Assembly (NCBI GenBank): GCA_028823415.1
Contig: JAPKBL010000059.1
Span: 1-32,089 of the forward strand
Length of the DNA: 32,089 nt
From: Mariniblastus sp.
GTDB lineage: Bacteria; Planctomycetota; Planctomycetia; Pirellulales; Pirellulaceae
Reading direction: 5' to 3'
Made by a program: the position numbers and the translations under genes. The notes beneath the pieces are model-generated. The model had not been told where the DNA came from, did no database searches, and worked only from the letters and a program-made list of their open reading frames with translations. Shown in pieces: positions 24,760 through 32,089 of this stretch. Each line of letters begins with the position of its first letter. Position 1 is the stretch's first letter.

Positions 24760-26364
24760 ATGCGTCTTCCGGGGCTAAGGTATCGTTTTTTTCGAGTAGT
24801 GATATTTACTGCGTTTGGCCTGCTTTTGATTGTGAGTTGCCGCAAGTCAATTGAAACCAGTTCTGTAAAGAAGCCCGTTGTTGAATCTGTGAAGCCGACT
24901 CCTCGGTCGTTGCTGGGGGCTTCGGCTGAACTGGCTTCGAAAAACCAATCGGGCGAGTCTGGTTTCCTCTTGCTTGACCGCGGCAATCAAGCACTTGCTT
25001 GGCGGACACGGTTAGCCGATGCGGCTGAGTCGAGTATTGATGCCCAATATTTTTTATGGAAGAACGATGACGCTGGAAAGATAATGATGCAGCGGTTGAT
25101 CGCCGCTGCTGAGCGTGGTGTGCGTGTGAGAGTCCTCGTTGACGATTCGATGACGGAATCCAATCCGCGCTATCTAGCGACGTTCGGCGCCCACCCCAAT
25201 GTGGCGGTTCGCCTTTACAAACCCTTTGGTCCTAAAGGGAAGTCGATGGTGATGCGATGGTTGGACTTTGCATCGGATTTGAAAATTCTTAATCGCCGCA
25301 TGCACAACAAAGTGTTTGTTGTTGATGGAAGTTATTCGATCGTTGGCGGCCGAAATATCGGCAATGAATATTTTGAGTATATCGGTCCCTTCATCTTTCG
25401 ATGTCGAGACTTAATGGCGGTCGGGCCAGTGGTGAGCTCAACCTCATCTGGCTTTGATCAATATTGGAATAGCGACTGGACGGTTCCAATCGAAGATGTC
25501 ATTTCATCGGTCCCTAGTCAAGAAAAGTCTCAAAAAGCTTGGGACGAACTTGCGGAATTTGCAACGGAACAAGATCACTACCCGAGCGGTTTTTTCGATC
25601 TTCCTGCAGATTTTGGAGCTGCGTGGGAGAAGGTAAAGAACCAACTGTACTGGGGGAATGCACGATTGTTGGTTGACGCAGTTCCGCCGATCAAGGGGCA
25701 GTCAGAGAATCGACTGGGATTTGATCAAACTGGGAAAACACTTTTGAAGATCATGAATCAATCCGAACGCGAAGTTTACATTCAGAGCGCGTACTTGATA
25801 TTACTTGATGGTGGATTTGAGGCATTAAGAGCTGCAAAACAGAGGAAGGTGAAGGTCGTGCTGTCGACTAACTCAAAGGCATCGGACAATCATCTATCGG
25901 CGTTTGTCGGTTATCGAAAGCAGCGAAAACAGATGATAGAAACAGGGGCGAATCTTTTCGAGATGCGACCAGATGATCGCTCGGAGGAAACGCTCTTCAG
26001 CCCAGCACTACTTAAGGAATATCATACTAAATTTGGATTGCACGCCAAAACAATGGTGTTCGACGGTCGCTATACATTCGTTGGGTCGTTTAATGTCGAT
26101 CCTCGTTCGGTCAATTTAAATACTGAAATGGGATTGTTGGTCGACAGTCGGGGACTGGCGTCTGCGGTCGCATCGAGTATCGAAGATGATATTGCCCCTG
26201 GCAACAGCTGGCAGTTGGAATTGACGGCCAAAGAAGAGATCATTTGGGTGACTCGTCGAGAGGGTAAGATAACAGAAGAGTCAAAAGTGGAACCGATGAC
26301 TAACGCGGCTGAACGAGCTGCAGCAGATTTGTTGTTGGTCGTTCCAGATAAATCCCAGCTTTGA
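24760..26364 (+). CDS. Phospholipase D-superfamily lipoprotein (ClsC/YmdC-like)
   Basis: 534 residues. The N-terminus has a basic start, a hydrophobic stretch and a lipobox I-V-S-C, so lipidation at the Cys near residue 28 is likely. Two HxKxxxxD motifs are complete: MHNKVFVVDG (H182, K184, D189) and LHAKTMVFDG (H428, K430, D435), each followed by the typical G-[GS]-x-N segment (VGGRNIGNEYF; VGSFNVDPRS). The sequence resembles the ClsC type, which can use phosphatidylglycerol and phosphatidylethanolamine for cardiolipin synthesis; other phosphodiester or transphosphatidylation activities are possible. It is 84 bases upstream of a second PLD gene, in the same direction. Confidence 0.9.
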   Translation: MRLPGLRYRFFRVVIFTAFGLLLIVSCRKSIETSSVKKPVVESVKPTPRSLLGASAELASKNQSGESGFLLLDRGNQALAWRTRLADAAESSIDAQYFLWKNDDAGKIMMQRLIAAAERGVRVRVLVDDSMTESNPRYLATFGAHPNVAVRLYKPFGPKGKSMVMRWLDFASDLKILNRRMHNKVFVVDGSYSIVGGRNIGNEYFEYIGPFIFRCRDLMAVGPVVSSTSSGFDQYWNSDWTVPIEDVISSVPSQEKSQKAWDELAEFATEQDHYPSGFFDLPADFGAAWEKVKNQLYWGNARLLVDAVPPIKGQSENRLGFDQTGKTLLKIMNQSEREVYIQSAYLILLDGGFEALRAAKQRKVKVVLSTNSKASDNHLSAFVGYRKQRKQMIETGANLFEMRPDDRSEETLFSPALLKEYHTKFGLHAKTMVFDGRYTFVGSFNVDPRSVNLNTEMGLLVDSRGLASAVASSIEDDIAPGNSWQLELTAKEEIIWVTRREGKITEESKVEPMTNAAERAAADLLLVVPDKSQL

Positions 26365-26448
26365 TCTTCAAGATGTCGCAGAGGCAGGATGTTTTATGAG
26401 CCGTAGGCAGCGGTTGAACGGCAACGCAGGAAAGATGGTTGAATATCG

Positions 26449-27900
26449 ATGACAATAGCCCACCTGATGATGATTGGAATTGCTCTTCATTTGTTGGCAG
26501 AGTTGTGTTTGGTTTTCAGAGTAATGACGCGACCTCATCGAGATCCAGCTTCGCGAATTGCTTGGATGGCGGTGATCGTTTCAGTGCCAGGGCTGGGGAT
26601 GGCGGCCTATCTATTTTTTGGTGAAGTGAATATCGGCCATCGTCGCGTTGATAGAATTCATGAAACTCTATCGAAGATTCCCCCGGTAGCGAAAGTTGTT
26701 GCGTGTGATTCAGAGAATGCAATTCCAGTCATTCCAGATCAATATCAGCACCTGTTTCATACTGGCAAATCGATCAGTGGATTTTTACCACTAGGTGGAA
26801 ACACTGCAAAGTTACTTCAAGATTCCAACGCCGTCATTGATGCGATGATTGCGGATATCGACAAAGCGACCGACCACGTCCATGTGCTGTTTTACATCTG
26901 GTTGCCGGATAATAATGGCTTGCGAATGGTCGAAGCTTTAATCCGCGCAGCGAAACGGGGAGTGGCCTGTCGAGCGATGGTCGATGACCTTGGTTCGAGA
27001 TCAATGATACGCTCGAAACACTGGAGCCGAATGGTATCGGCTGGAGTGAGTGTGGCGACGGCGTTACCGATTGGAAGTTTATTGATTCGTCCACTCGTTG
27101 GGCGTTTGGATTTACGCAATCACCGTAAAATTGTGGTGATTGATGGAGTGATTACTTATTGCGGTAGTCAGAATTGTGCCGATGCTGAGTTTTTGGTGAA
27201 GGCGAAGTATGCCCCATGGGTGGATGCGGTTCTTCGATTTGAGGGACCAATCGCGCGACAGAATCAGCAATTATTCATCGGTGATTGGATGAGTAGCGTC
27301 GACGAAGATTTGACGCGTTATTTGCGAGAACCAGTACCGGCGCCGAGGCCAGGGTTTCCAGCTCAGGTGATAGGCACGGGGCCGACCGAGCGAAACTCTG
27401 CGATGTCAGAAATGTTTGAGTCGCTATTTTTCGCGGCTCGACATGAGTTGATCGTAACCACCCCCTATTATGTTCCCGATTCATCGATCCAAAATGCGCT
27501 TTGCGCTGCCGCTTGGCGAGGGGTAAAAACCAAGATCATCGTTCCCGCGAGAAACGACTCGTTTATCGTGGCCGCGGTAAGCCGAAGTTACTACCAGGAA
27601 TTACTCGATGCAGGCGTGGAGATTTATGAATATCAGCATGGAGTATTGCATACCAAGTCGTTAACGCTTGACGGTGAAATTACCTTGATTGGTTCTGCGA
27701 ATATGGACCGCCGAAGTTTTGAACTCAATTATGAAAATAATATTTTGTTTTACGATCAGGAATTGACGGGGTGCGTGCGTCAGCGACAGCAGCAGTACCT
27801 CGATAATTCCAAACAAGTGACCAAGGAAATGGTGGAGGCCTGGTCATTTTCGATTCAGCTTTGGAATAATACACTGGCGACACTTGGGCCTATCCTCTAG
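26449..27900 (+). CDS. cls: Cardiolipin synthase, PLD type
   Basis: 483 residues, the standard size of bacterial ClsA. Two N-terminal membrane helices (about 3-20 and 38-57) are followed by two PLD halves. The first active site is NHRKIVVIDG (H225, K227, D232), the second LHTKSLTLDG (H401, K403, D408), with GSQNCADAEF and GSANMDRRSFELNYE after them. It condenses two phosphatidylglycerol molecules, or phosphatidylglycerol with another phospholipid, at the membrane. It is tandem with a divergent PLD lipoprotein gene, probably in one operon. Confidence 0.95.
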   Translation: MTIAHLMMIGIALHLLAELCLVFRVMTRPHRDPASRIAWMAVIVSVPGLGMAAYLFFGEVNIGHRRVDRIHETLSKIPPVAKVVACDSENAIPVIPDQYQHLFHTGKSISGFLPLGGNTAKLLQDSNAVIDAMIADIDKATDHVHVLFYIWLPDNNGLRMVEALIRAAKRGVACRAMVDDLGSRSMIRSKHWSRMVSAGVSVATALPIGSLLIRPLVGRLDLRNHRKIVVIDGVITYCGSQNCADAEFLVKAKYAPWVDAVLRFEGPIARQNQQLFIGDWMSSVDEDLTRYLREPVPAPRPGFPAQVIGTGPTERNSAMSEMFESLFFAARHELIVTTPYYVPDSSIQNALCAAAWRGVKTKIIVPARNDSFIVAAVSRSYYQELLDAGVEIYEYQHGVLHTKSLTLDGEITLIGSANMDRRSFELNYENNILFYDQELTGCVRQRQQQYLDNSKQVTKEMVEAWSFSIQLWNNTLATLGPIL

Positions 27901-27977
27901 CGAGGTTTCGCATTTCTGGAAATTAGCTGATTGGAATTTTGGTTTTTCGAGATGCGTGGTGACCGAGCGAGATTACG

Positions 27978-27998
27978 CTAGAATAGAGTAAGTTCTAG
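27978..27998. other. Short inverted repeat behind cls
   Basis: CTAGAA (27978-27983) and TTCTAG (27993-27998) flank nine bases, just upstream of a larger palindrome. Alone it is weak; together the two could form the 3' end of the cls transcript or a double operator for the next gene. Confidence 0.3.
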
Positions 27999-28011
27999 TG
28001 ATTGAACTTTG

Positions 28012-28033
28012 GGCAATTTCGATCGAAATTGCC
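28012..28033. terminator. Perfect 22-bp palindrome, terminator or operator
   Basis: The left half GGCAATTTCGA is followed directly by its reverse complement TCGAAATTGCC, then a pyrimidine-rich TTCTTTGC. It lies 112 bases behind cls and 89 before the next gene. As RNA it would form a stem with a tight loop. As DNA it is a symmetric site suited to a dimeric repressor. Confidence 0.55.
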
Positions 28034-28121
28034 TTCTTTGCATTTCTTGAGGGACACCTTGTTGTGCTGAAGAAACGTAAAATCGATTGGTTGTTATTTA
28101 GACTTAAAAGGGAAATTCGCC

Positions 28122-28640
28122 ATGAGCGAGCCGATAACTGTTGCGGCGTTTAATAAAATATCTGAGGCTGAGTCCGCGGTTGGGCAATTGATCGAGGGTG
28201 GAGTTCAGGCCGATAAAATTTCAATTTTGGCAAAGGATCTGCAATGCGAGAAACAGATTCATGGATTCGTCACTGCTTGTGATGTTGGTAAAAAAACTGC
28301 GACCGGGACGGCGTGGATGGGTGGTTTATTTGGCGTGCTGGCCGGCGCTGCGCTGGTTTGGGTGCCGGGTGCCGGCCCTTTGGTGGTTGCTGGATCACTG
28401 GCATCGACCCTGCTTGGGGGCGTCGAAGGTGCTGTTGCGGGGGCTGCCGCAGGCGGCGTGTTGGGATGGCTCAGTGCTTTGGGGATCGAGAAAAAGCACA
28501 TTCTTAAATACGAAGATCACCTCAAAGCCGGAAGGTACCTCGTGGTTATCAATGCGGGTGTTGAGGAGTTGAAAACAGCGGATTCGATCTTGAGCGATTC
28601 CGATCACGCTGGGCTTCACCTCAGCAGTGCAGCAGCTTAA
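28122..28640 (+). CDS. General-stress 17M-like protein with glycine-zipper region
   Basis: 172 residues. The N-terminal part (ITVAAFNKISEAESAVGQLIEGGVQADKISILA) matches the YflT/general stress protein 17M domain. The middle (about 66-120) is Gly/Ala-rich with two hydrophobic stretches (GLFGVLAGAALVWVPGAGPLVVAG and GAVAGAAAGGVLGWLSALG) of the glycine-zipper type. The C-terminus (EKKHILKYEDHLKAGRYLVVINAG) is the second half of the domain. The function is unknown; related genes are often stress-induced. The start has AAGGGA about 9 bases upstream. It follows the cardiolipin synthase genes, consistent with an envelope-stress setting. Confidence 0.85.
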   Translation: MSEPITVAAFNKISEAESAVGQLIEGGVQADKISILAKDLQCEKQIHGFVTACDVGKKTATGTAWMGGLFGVLAGAALVWVPGAGPLVVAGSLASTLLGGVEGAVAGAAAGGVLGWLSALGIEKKHILKYEDHLKAGRYLVVINAGVEELKTADSILSDSDHAGLHLSSAAA

Positions 28641-28651
28641 CGCGTGATCGG
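28600..28651 (+). terminator. 10-bp inverted repeat across the gene end
   Basis: CCGATCACGC (28600-28609) and GCGTGATCGG (28642-28651) are perfect complements with 32 bases between them, spanning the stop codon. The spacer can fold into a small inner stem. GTGGGGGTTTC follows, with only a short T run. It probably marks the end of the stress-protein transcript against the convergent dehydratase gene. Confidence 0.45.
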
Positions 28652-28686
28652 AGTGGTGGGGGTTTCAACAGAGATGCAAGGTCCAT

Positions 28687-29181
28687 TTAGTCGGTTCCTT
28701 GCAGCGCCGCCGATTTGATATTCATTAATTGAAACCCGTTCTTCATGATTGTTTTTCCATCAACCTTTACCACGGCCGAGAAATCAAACACCTCGCTTAC
28801 TTGATCATTCAACGAGACGGTCGTGATTAATTCATCGCCGGGTCTCGCGAATCCTTTGTATCTGGCATGTTTGGTTTTTACGAGAACTCCTAACGCGTAC
28901 TCGTTAAAAAACGGGTCTTCGGTGTTGAATTCTTCCATGGGGTTGTAATGGGAAGCGATTAGGATTCCTGCCGATTGCGTGGTCAATTCATGCATCATCG
29001 CCCCGGGGAAAATTGGGGCGCCGGGGAAATGGCCCTGGATAAATCCCTCCTCCCCGGTCACAGTTGTTAGGGTGACCGCTTCTGTAGGTGAAACCGAGAC
29101 TACTTGGTCAACCAATAGATAGGGAGGCCGGTGGTGGAGGTATTTTTTTACGTCTTCAAAATGGTGCTGATAATACTTCAT
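28687..29181 (-). CDS. FabA/FabZ-like hydroxyacyl-ACP dehydratase
   Basis: 164 residues of the hot-dog fold. RPPYLLVDQVVSV near the N-terminus and GHFPGAPIFPGAMMHELTTQ hold the catalytic His (H51) and the acidic residue (E65) in the FabZ order. The later FARPGDELITTVSL is also typical. It removes water from a 3-hydroxyacyl thioester in fatty-acid or polyketide-like synthesis. It is not next to other fab genes, so it may serve a specialised pathway, and the long insert around residues 78-97 (SHYNPMEEFNTEDPFFNEYA) is not typical of housekeeping FabZ. It converges with the stress-protein gene. Confidence 0.9.
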   Translation of the reverse strand: MKYYQHHFEDVKKYLHHRPPYLLVDQVVSVSPTEAVTLTTVTGEEGFIQGHFPGAPIFPGAMMHELTTQSAGILIASHYNPMEEFNTEDPFFNEYALGVLVKTKHARYKGFARPGDELITTVSLNDQVSEVFDFSAVVKVDGKTIMKNGFQLMNIKSAALQGTD

Positions 29182-29302
29182 GAATTTTCCAGATACGTTG
29201 TCTTAAAATCCGCTGCCTGAAGGGTTCGGGTGGAGTTGCAAAGCAGCAGACTCTGAAGTTGAAACAACCGTTGAGTCAGCATTGGCTCGCTGTCAGTGAA
29301 AA

Positions 29303-30616
29303 CTAACGAATGCAATAGAGTTTTTTGACACCCCTTAGTAATAGGGAATTACCGGCAACGGCAGGTGTTGACCAGAATAGGTCGTCTGCGATCTGATTGG
29401 TTGCGATGATATTCATGCTATCGGTGGCCTCGAAAACGACCGTCTTGCCTGTCTCGTCCATCATGAAAATTCGGTCACCTGCTGCCCAAAGAGAAGCGGC
29501 CATCGAACCTAAGCTCATGCGTTCTTTAAAGCTGACCGAACCATCCGCCGTCGAATAGCAGGTCAATTTCCCTCGGCCTGGGATGTAGACATTTCCGCTC
29601 ACGGCGACAGGAGAAGCAAGTCCCGGGCCGGCCTGCATCACCATCCATTCCAGTCCCTCGGCTTTCAAGTCCGGTGCAAAGGCGTTGGTACCGGACATCG
29701 AATTGTTGATGGCAACGAGAGGTCCATTACTTCTTGGCCCGCTATTGCCAAAATAAATCTTTTGGTCGTCAGCCGCCGGTGACGCACTAAACGACATTCC
29801 GACATCTGTCATGCTCCATAATTCAGCTCCGGTTGCAGGATCATAGGACCGCACGAAACCGGATCCGCAGGCAATTAATTCGTTTCGTTTTTTATTTTTC
29901 CAAAACAGAGGAGTTGACCACGAAGTCCGGCCTTCCCGCTCTTTTCGCCAGCGGAGTTCTCCTGTAGCTCCGTCAAAGGCCACGATAAAAGATTTCTCGT
30001 CGTTGTCGCATTGAATAAATACGTTGCCATCTCCCAAGGTCAGCGAGCTTCCCGTTCCAAAACCGTTACCCGTTGGGTAGGCTCCAATCTCTTGACGCCA
30101 CACTTCTTTGCCGTCGAAGTCAAAAGCAGTCACGATCCCGACCGCTGCGAAATAGACAAAAACGTGCTTCCCGTCGGTAGCTGGGGATTCTGTGGCGTAA
30201 GAGTTCGAGCCGTGAATCGGAAATTCGGGCTGCTGTTCGACAATGGTGGATTCCCAAAGTTTTTTGCCGTCTTCGAGGTTGTAAGAAACCACCTTGAATT
30301 TTACTTTAGTATCGGGTTTTTTGGGACGCATATCCCCGACCCCTTCCATGAAGCTCACCGGAGGTTTGGCTCCGACTGCGGTAGTGAGGAAAATTTTCCC
30401 TTGCGAGACAATCGGGGAGGATAAACCGCCACCGGGTAAATCGACGCTCCAGGCGACATTTTCGCTTTCACTCCACGTTTCAGGGAAATTCAGCGTGCTG
30501 ACCACGCCGTTGCCGTTAGGCCCGCGAAACTGCGGCCAATCGGCCGACTGCCCGTAAATTGTCGAGTTGACCCCGAGGCCAAGAAAGCACAAAAAAACAA
30601 GGAGTTTGGTTTTCAT
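29303..30616 (-). CDS. Secreted PQQ-type beta-propeller protein
   Basis: 437 residues from ATG 30616. A signal peptide (KTKLLVFLCFLGLGVNSTIYG, then Q-S-A) is followed by ADWPQFRGPNGNGVV, the signature of a planctomycete family of PQQ-like propellers. Blade repeats with the A-x-D-x-x-T/D-G-x-x-x-W pattern are seen: FDFDGKEVWRQEIGAYPTGNG, FDGATGELRWRKER, YDPATGAELWSMTDVG and YSTADGSVSFKERM. No dehydrogenase active site is apparent, so binding or scaffolding is likelier than catalysis. The frame is open to 30865, but those upstream codons cross a terminator-like hairpin and the repeats, so the later start is preferred. Confidence 0.9.
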   Translation of the reverse strand: MKTKLLVFLCFLGLGVNSTIYGQSADWPQFRGPNGNGVVSTLNFPETWSESENVAWSVDLPGGGLSSPIVSQGKIFLTTAVGAKPPVSFMEGVGDMRPKKPDTKVKFKVVSYNLEDGKKLWESTIVEQQPEFPIHGSNSYATESPATDGKHVFVYFAAVGIVTAFDFDGKEVWRQEIGAYPTGNGFGTGSSLTLGDGNVFIQCDNDEKSFIVAFDGATGELRWRKEREGRTSWSTPLFWKNKKRNELIACGSGFVRSYDPATGAELWSMTDVGMSFSASPAADDQKIYFGNSGPRSNGPLVAINNSMSGTNAFAPDLKAEGLEWMVMQAGPGLASPVAVSGNVYIPGRGKLTCYSTADGSVSFKERMSLGSMAASLWAAGDRIFMMDETGKTVVFEATDSMNIIATNQIADDLFWSTPAVAGNSLLLRGVKKLYCIR

Positions 30617-30673
30617 CAGGTTCTTTTCTAACAGCGTGGACGTTTTCGATACTGTCCCATCCCGCAAAAACCC

Positions 30674-30694
30674 CACCGAGATAACTTCTCGGTG
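30674..30694 (-). terminator. Minus-strand intrinsic terminator
   Basis: CACCGAGA (30674-30681) pairs with TCTCGGTG (30687-30694) around five bases. On the minus strand the stem is followed by GGG and TTTTT. It most likely ends the transcript of the zinc-ribbon gene lying about 330 bases upstream, and so separates it from the beta-propeller gene. Confidence 0.6.
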
Positions 30695-30740
30695 ATAGGT
30701 TTTCAAATGAAGTTGGATTTGTGGAGCAAAATAGCGTTGT

Positions 30741-30777
30741 GGGGACATGCAGCGAGCAGAGGGGGACATGCTGCGAG
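30741..30777. repeat. Two 16-base direct repeats
   Basis: GGGGACATGCAGCGAG (30741-30756) and GGGGACATGCTGCGAG (30762-30777) differ at one base and start 21 bases apart, two helical turns. Such spacing suits a pair of protein-binding sites on the same DNA face. Chance duplication is also possible. Confidence 0.6.
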
Positions 30778-31024
30778 AAGGATTTGTCGCCAATAAATTG
30801 TTTCGATTTTCTCTTCGCAAGTGGAAACCAAAGCCCGGAGAATTAAGCGATTTAGAGGGTCGCACGAAGTATCCTGATTCGTGTTCTTTGAATCATCACT
30901 TTGAGGCGGCATCCCCCTTTTGAGAGTCAAATCGGGAGTCCAATCATTCCGCCGAAAATTAGAATCGGGGATTTCCAATCGGAACTTATGCTTGGGGCTT
31001 CCTCTGTTCCGCGGAGAATGAAAT

Positions 31025-31606
31025 TTATAATTCGACGCTTTTGATTTGCTCAAACTCTGTCTTGGAAACAAACTTGCCGTGCCAGTTCTCATTCATCCAG
31101 CGGTACCAAATGTAGACGTTTCCATCGTCGTCTTGATTGGCAGATGCCTGTTCGGCAGTGATTTCATTACCGACTTCCCATTGCAGCGTGTGGTAGGTTT
31201 TTTTCTTGTGAAACTGGCTGAACTCATCGTTTGCTAAATTCGCTGGTTTTCCAATGGAGTGAACCGTTACCAATTGCGGCTGCCCTGGTTTGGCCGACGA
31301 AAATTCGAATTGAAAGAATGCAGATGACAAGTCAATCGAATCGGAGTTTCGAGCGTCATCGACTTCGATATAGGACTCCATCAGTTGAGCTGCTTTTTGC
31401 GCAACTTTCTTGTGAAATTTAGGAATCCGTTTCTTCTCTTTAATATACTGGCTGCCAGTTTTAAGATTTTTTTCACTTAGGCATTCGTTAGAGAGTGCCA
31501 TCGAAACAACGCGATCGCGATGATGGATCGGTTTCTTTTGACAGAATTCACATTTCGTCATCGGACCAGATTTGGGCGACCCACATTGAAAACAAACGGC
31601 AATCAC
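31025..31606 (-). CDS. Zinc-ribbon protein, unknown function
   Basis: 193 residues. The N-terminus holds C5-x2-C8 and C19-x2-C22, a zinc ribbon, followed by a basic stretch. The middle (about 60-130) contains a helical segment (KFHKKVAQKAAQLMESYIEV) and strands such as FFQFEFSS and QPQLVTVHSIG. The C-terminal part, with TYHTLQWEVGNE and GNVYIWYRWMNENWHGKFVSKTEF, is aromatic-rich and resembles small beta modules of unknown role. The start is GTG 31606, preceded by AGGGAGAG at good distance; an out-of-frame ATG overlaps it. No family recognised. Confidence 0.8.
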   Translation of the reverse strand: MIAVCFQCGSPKSGPMTKCEFCQKKPIHHRDRVVSMALSNECLSEKNLKTGSQYIKEKKRIPKFHKKVAQKAAQLMESYIEVDDARNSDSIDLSSAFFQFEFSSAKPGQPQLVTVHSIGKPANLANDEFSQFHKKKTYHTLQWEVGNEITAEQASANQDDDGNVYIWYRWMNENWHGKFVSKTEFEQIKSVEL

Positions 31607-32009
31607 ATAACTCTCCCTGTTAACTGAGAATGAAATGTTCCACGCAAGCTTGGGGTAAAATATTTATTGAACCCTCTTTTGTCAGGTGTAGTTTGCATGG
31701 GGAATTTCAAGTAACCTTCGATTGTGTTAGATCGAGGGTTGAAAGACGTAATGGCTTTCCCGTTTGATTATTTGCAAATGAGCATTTCGCAAAAGGCACT
31801 AAGCGATCCTGTTTGAGCTGTTGCAACCTGAGCTCTTAGTATAACGGGTGGTGGATGAAATTGAAAACTAAAGTGAGATCAGTTTTCTTGATGGATTTGG
31901 CGGAGCGGAGGGCTCATTGGTGATCGAGGTCGGGTCATCTCTGCCGTCGTCGATCTACCACAGAAAAACCCGAACCCCACACTGTCTGTTGGTGCGATTC
32001 GGGTAAAAG
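31607..32009. other. Intergenic region ending in a terminator
   Basis: About 400 bases upstream of the zinc-ribbon gene. The left part, AT-rich around 31650-31680, should carry its promoter. No gene is convincing here; the right end holds the minus-strand terminator described separately. Confidence 0.5.
31968..32004 (-). terminator. Minus-strand intrinsic terminator
   Basis: ACCCGAA (31968-31974) and TTCGGGT (31998-32004) pair, and on the minus strand the stem is followed by TTTTCTG. The loop is 23 bases and may fold further. It starts six bases behind the TAA of the partial minus-strand gene at the right edge. Confidence 0.65.
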
Positions 32010-32089
32010 TTAACTTGGTTTGTTGAGTTTGACGGATCTGGATCCGAATCGAAAATCAGCGTTCAATCGAAAATCAGCGTTCAATCGAA
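32010..32089 (-). CDS. 3' end of a gene entering from the right
   Basis: The minus strand is open from the window edge to TAA at 32010-32012 and encodes 26 residues, the end of which reads RFGSRSVKLNKPS. The first part is a 6-residue repeat (RLNADF twice), encoded by an 18-bp tandem DNA repeat. A terminator follows at once, which supports a real gene end. Family unknown. Confidence 0.5.
   Translation of the reverse strand, partial: RLNADFRLNADFRFGSRSVKLNKPS
32047..32089. repeat. 18-bp tandem repeat, cut by the window edge
   Basis: The unit AATCGAAAATCAGCGTTC occurs twice in full (32047-32064, 32065-32082), and a third copy begins at 32083. The period is a multiple of three, and on the minus strand it codes for a repeated six-residue unit within an open frame. 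The array continues beyond the window. Confidence 0.9.

Larger units (their letters stand above)
30617..31024. other. Intergenic region with terminator and direct repeats
   Basis: About 400 bases between two minus-strand genes. It holds a minus-strand terminator (30674-30694) and a pair of near-identical 16-base direct repeats (30741-30756 and 30762-30777). I see no convincing gene. Confidence 0.5.

Overview
The window looks like a piece of a Planctomycetota chromosome, most likely a marine Pirellulales relative. The grounds are family content, not a search: a secreted Cys-type sulfatase, a PQQ-type beta-propeller beginning with the ADWPQFRG signature, a planctomycete-style ECF sigma factor, many secreted or unknown proteins, moderate GC, loose gene packing and frequent non-ATG starts. 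I see no rRNA, tRNA, CRISPR array, transposase or prophage gene. Both ends appear to cut a gene: a possible 3' end at 1-114 (+), and a better supported 3' end at 32010-32089 (-), followed at once by a terminator.

Layout. Positions 1-2611 hold a HEAT-repeat protein, a membrane-anchored endonuclease/exonuclease/phosphatase-fold protein and a SpoIIAA-like STAS protein. A sulfatase (-) follows at 2729-4282. Positions 4482-20494 form the most distinctive block: TspO, heme A synthase, a cryptochrome/photolyase without the Fe-S cysteines, an RNase H-fold protein overlapping an alpha/beta hydrolase, a small membrane protein, a Nei/Fpg-type DNA glycosylase, a fusion of a class II photolyase to a renalase-like FAD oxidoreductase, an SDR without its catalytic tyrosine, a Nudix protein without its catalytic Glu pair, an SDR-DUF2867 protein, a membrane protein resembling a dead gluzincin peptidase, an ECF sigma factor and a phytoene-desaturase-like flavoprotein. 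Positions 20567-23173 hold small proteins, a 14-bp tandem repeat, a SOUL heme-binding protein and a secreted protein. Positions 24043-29181 look like an envelope and stress set: HdeD-like protein, two phospholipase-D/cardiolipin-synthase proteins in tandem, a general-stress 17M-like protein and a FabA/FabZ-like dehydratase. A PQQ-type propeller and a zinc-ribbon protein close the window.

How the parts may work together (inference). The central block combines light-driven DNA repair (two photolyase-family proteins), excision of oxidised bases (Nei), porphyrin and heme handling (TspO, heme A synthase, SOUL nearby), flavin redox enzymes, SDRs and an ECF sigma factor. Similar combinations belong to light- or singlet-oxygen-induced stress regulons in proteobacteria (LitR/CarH- or RpoE-ChrR-controlled). 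No MerR/CarH/LitR or ChrR gene is visible here, so if this is a photo-oxidative stress island its regulator differs. The ECF factor and the membrane pseudo-peptidase just upstream of it are the obvious candidates.
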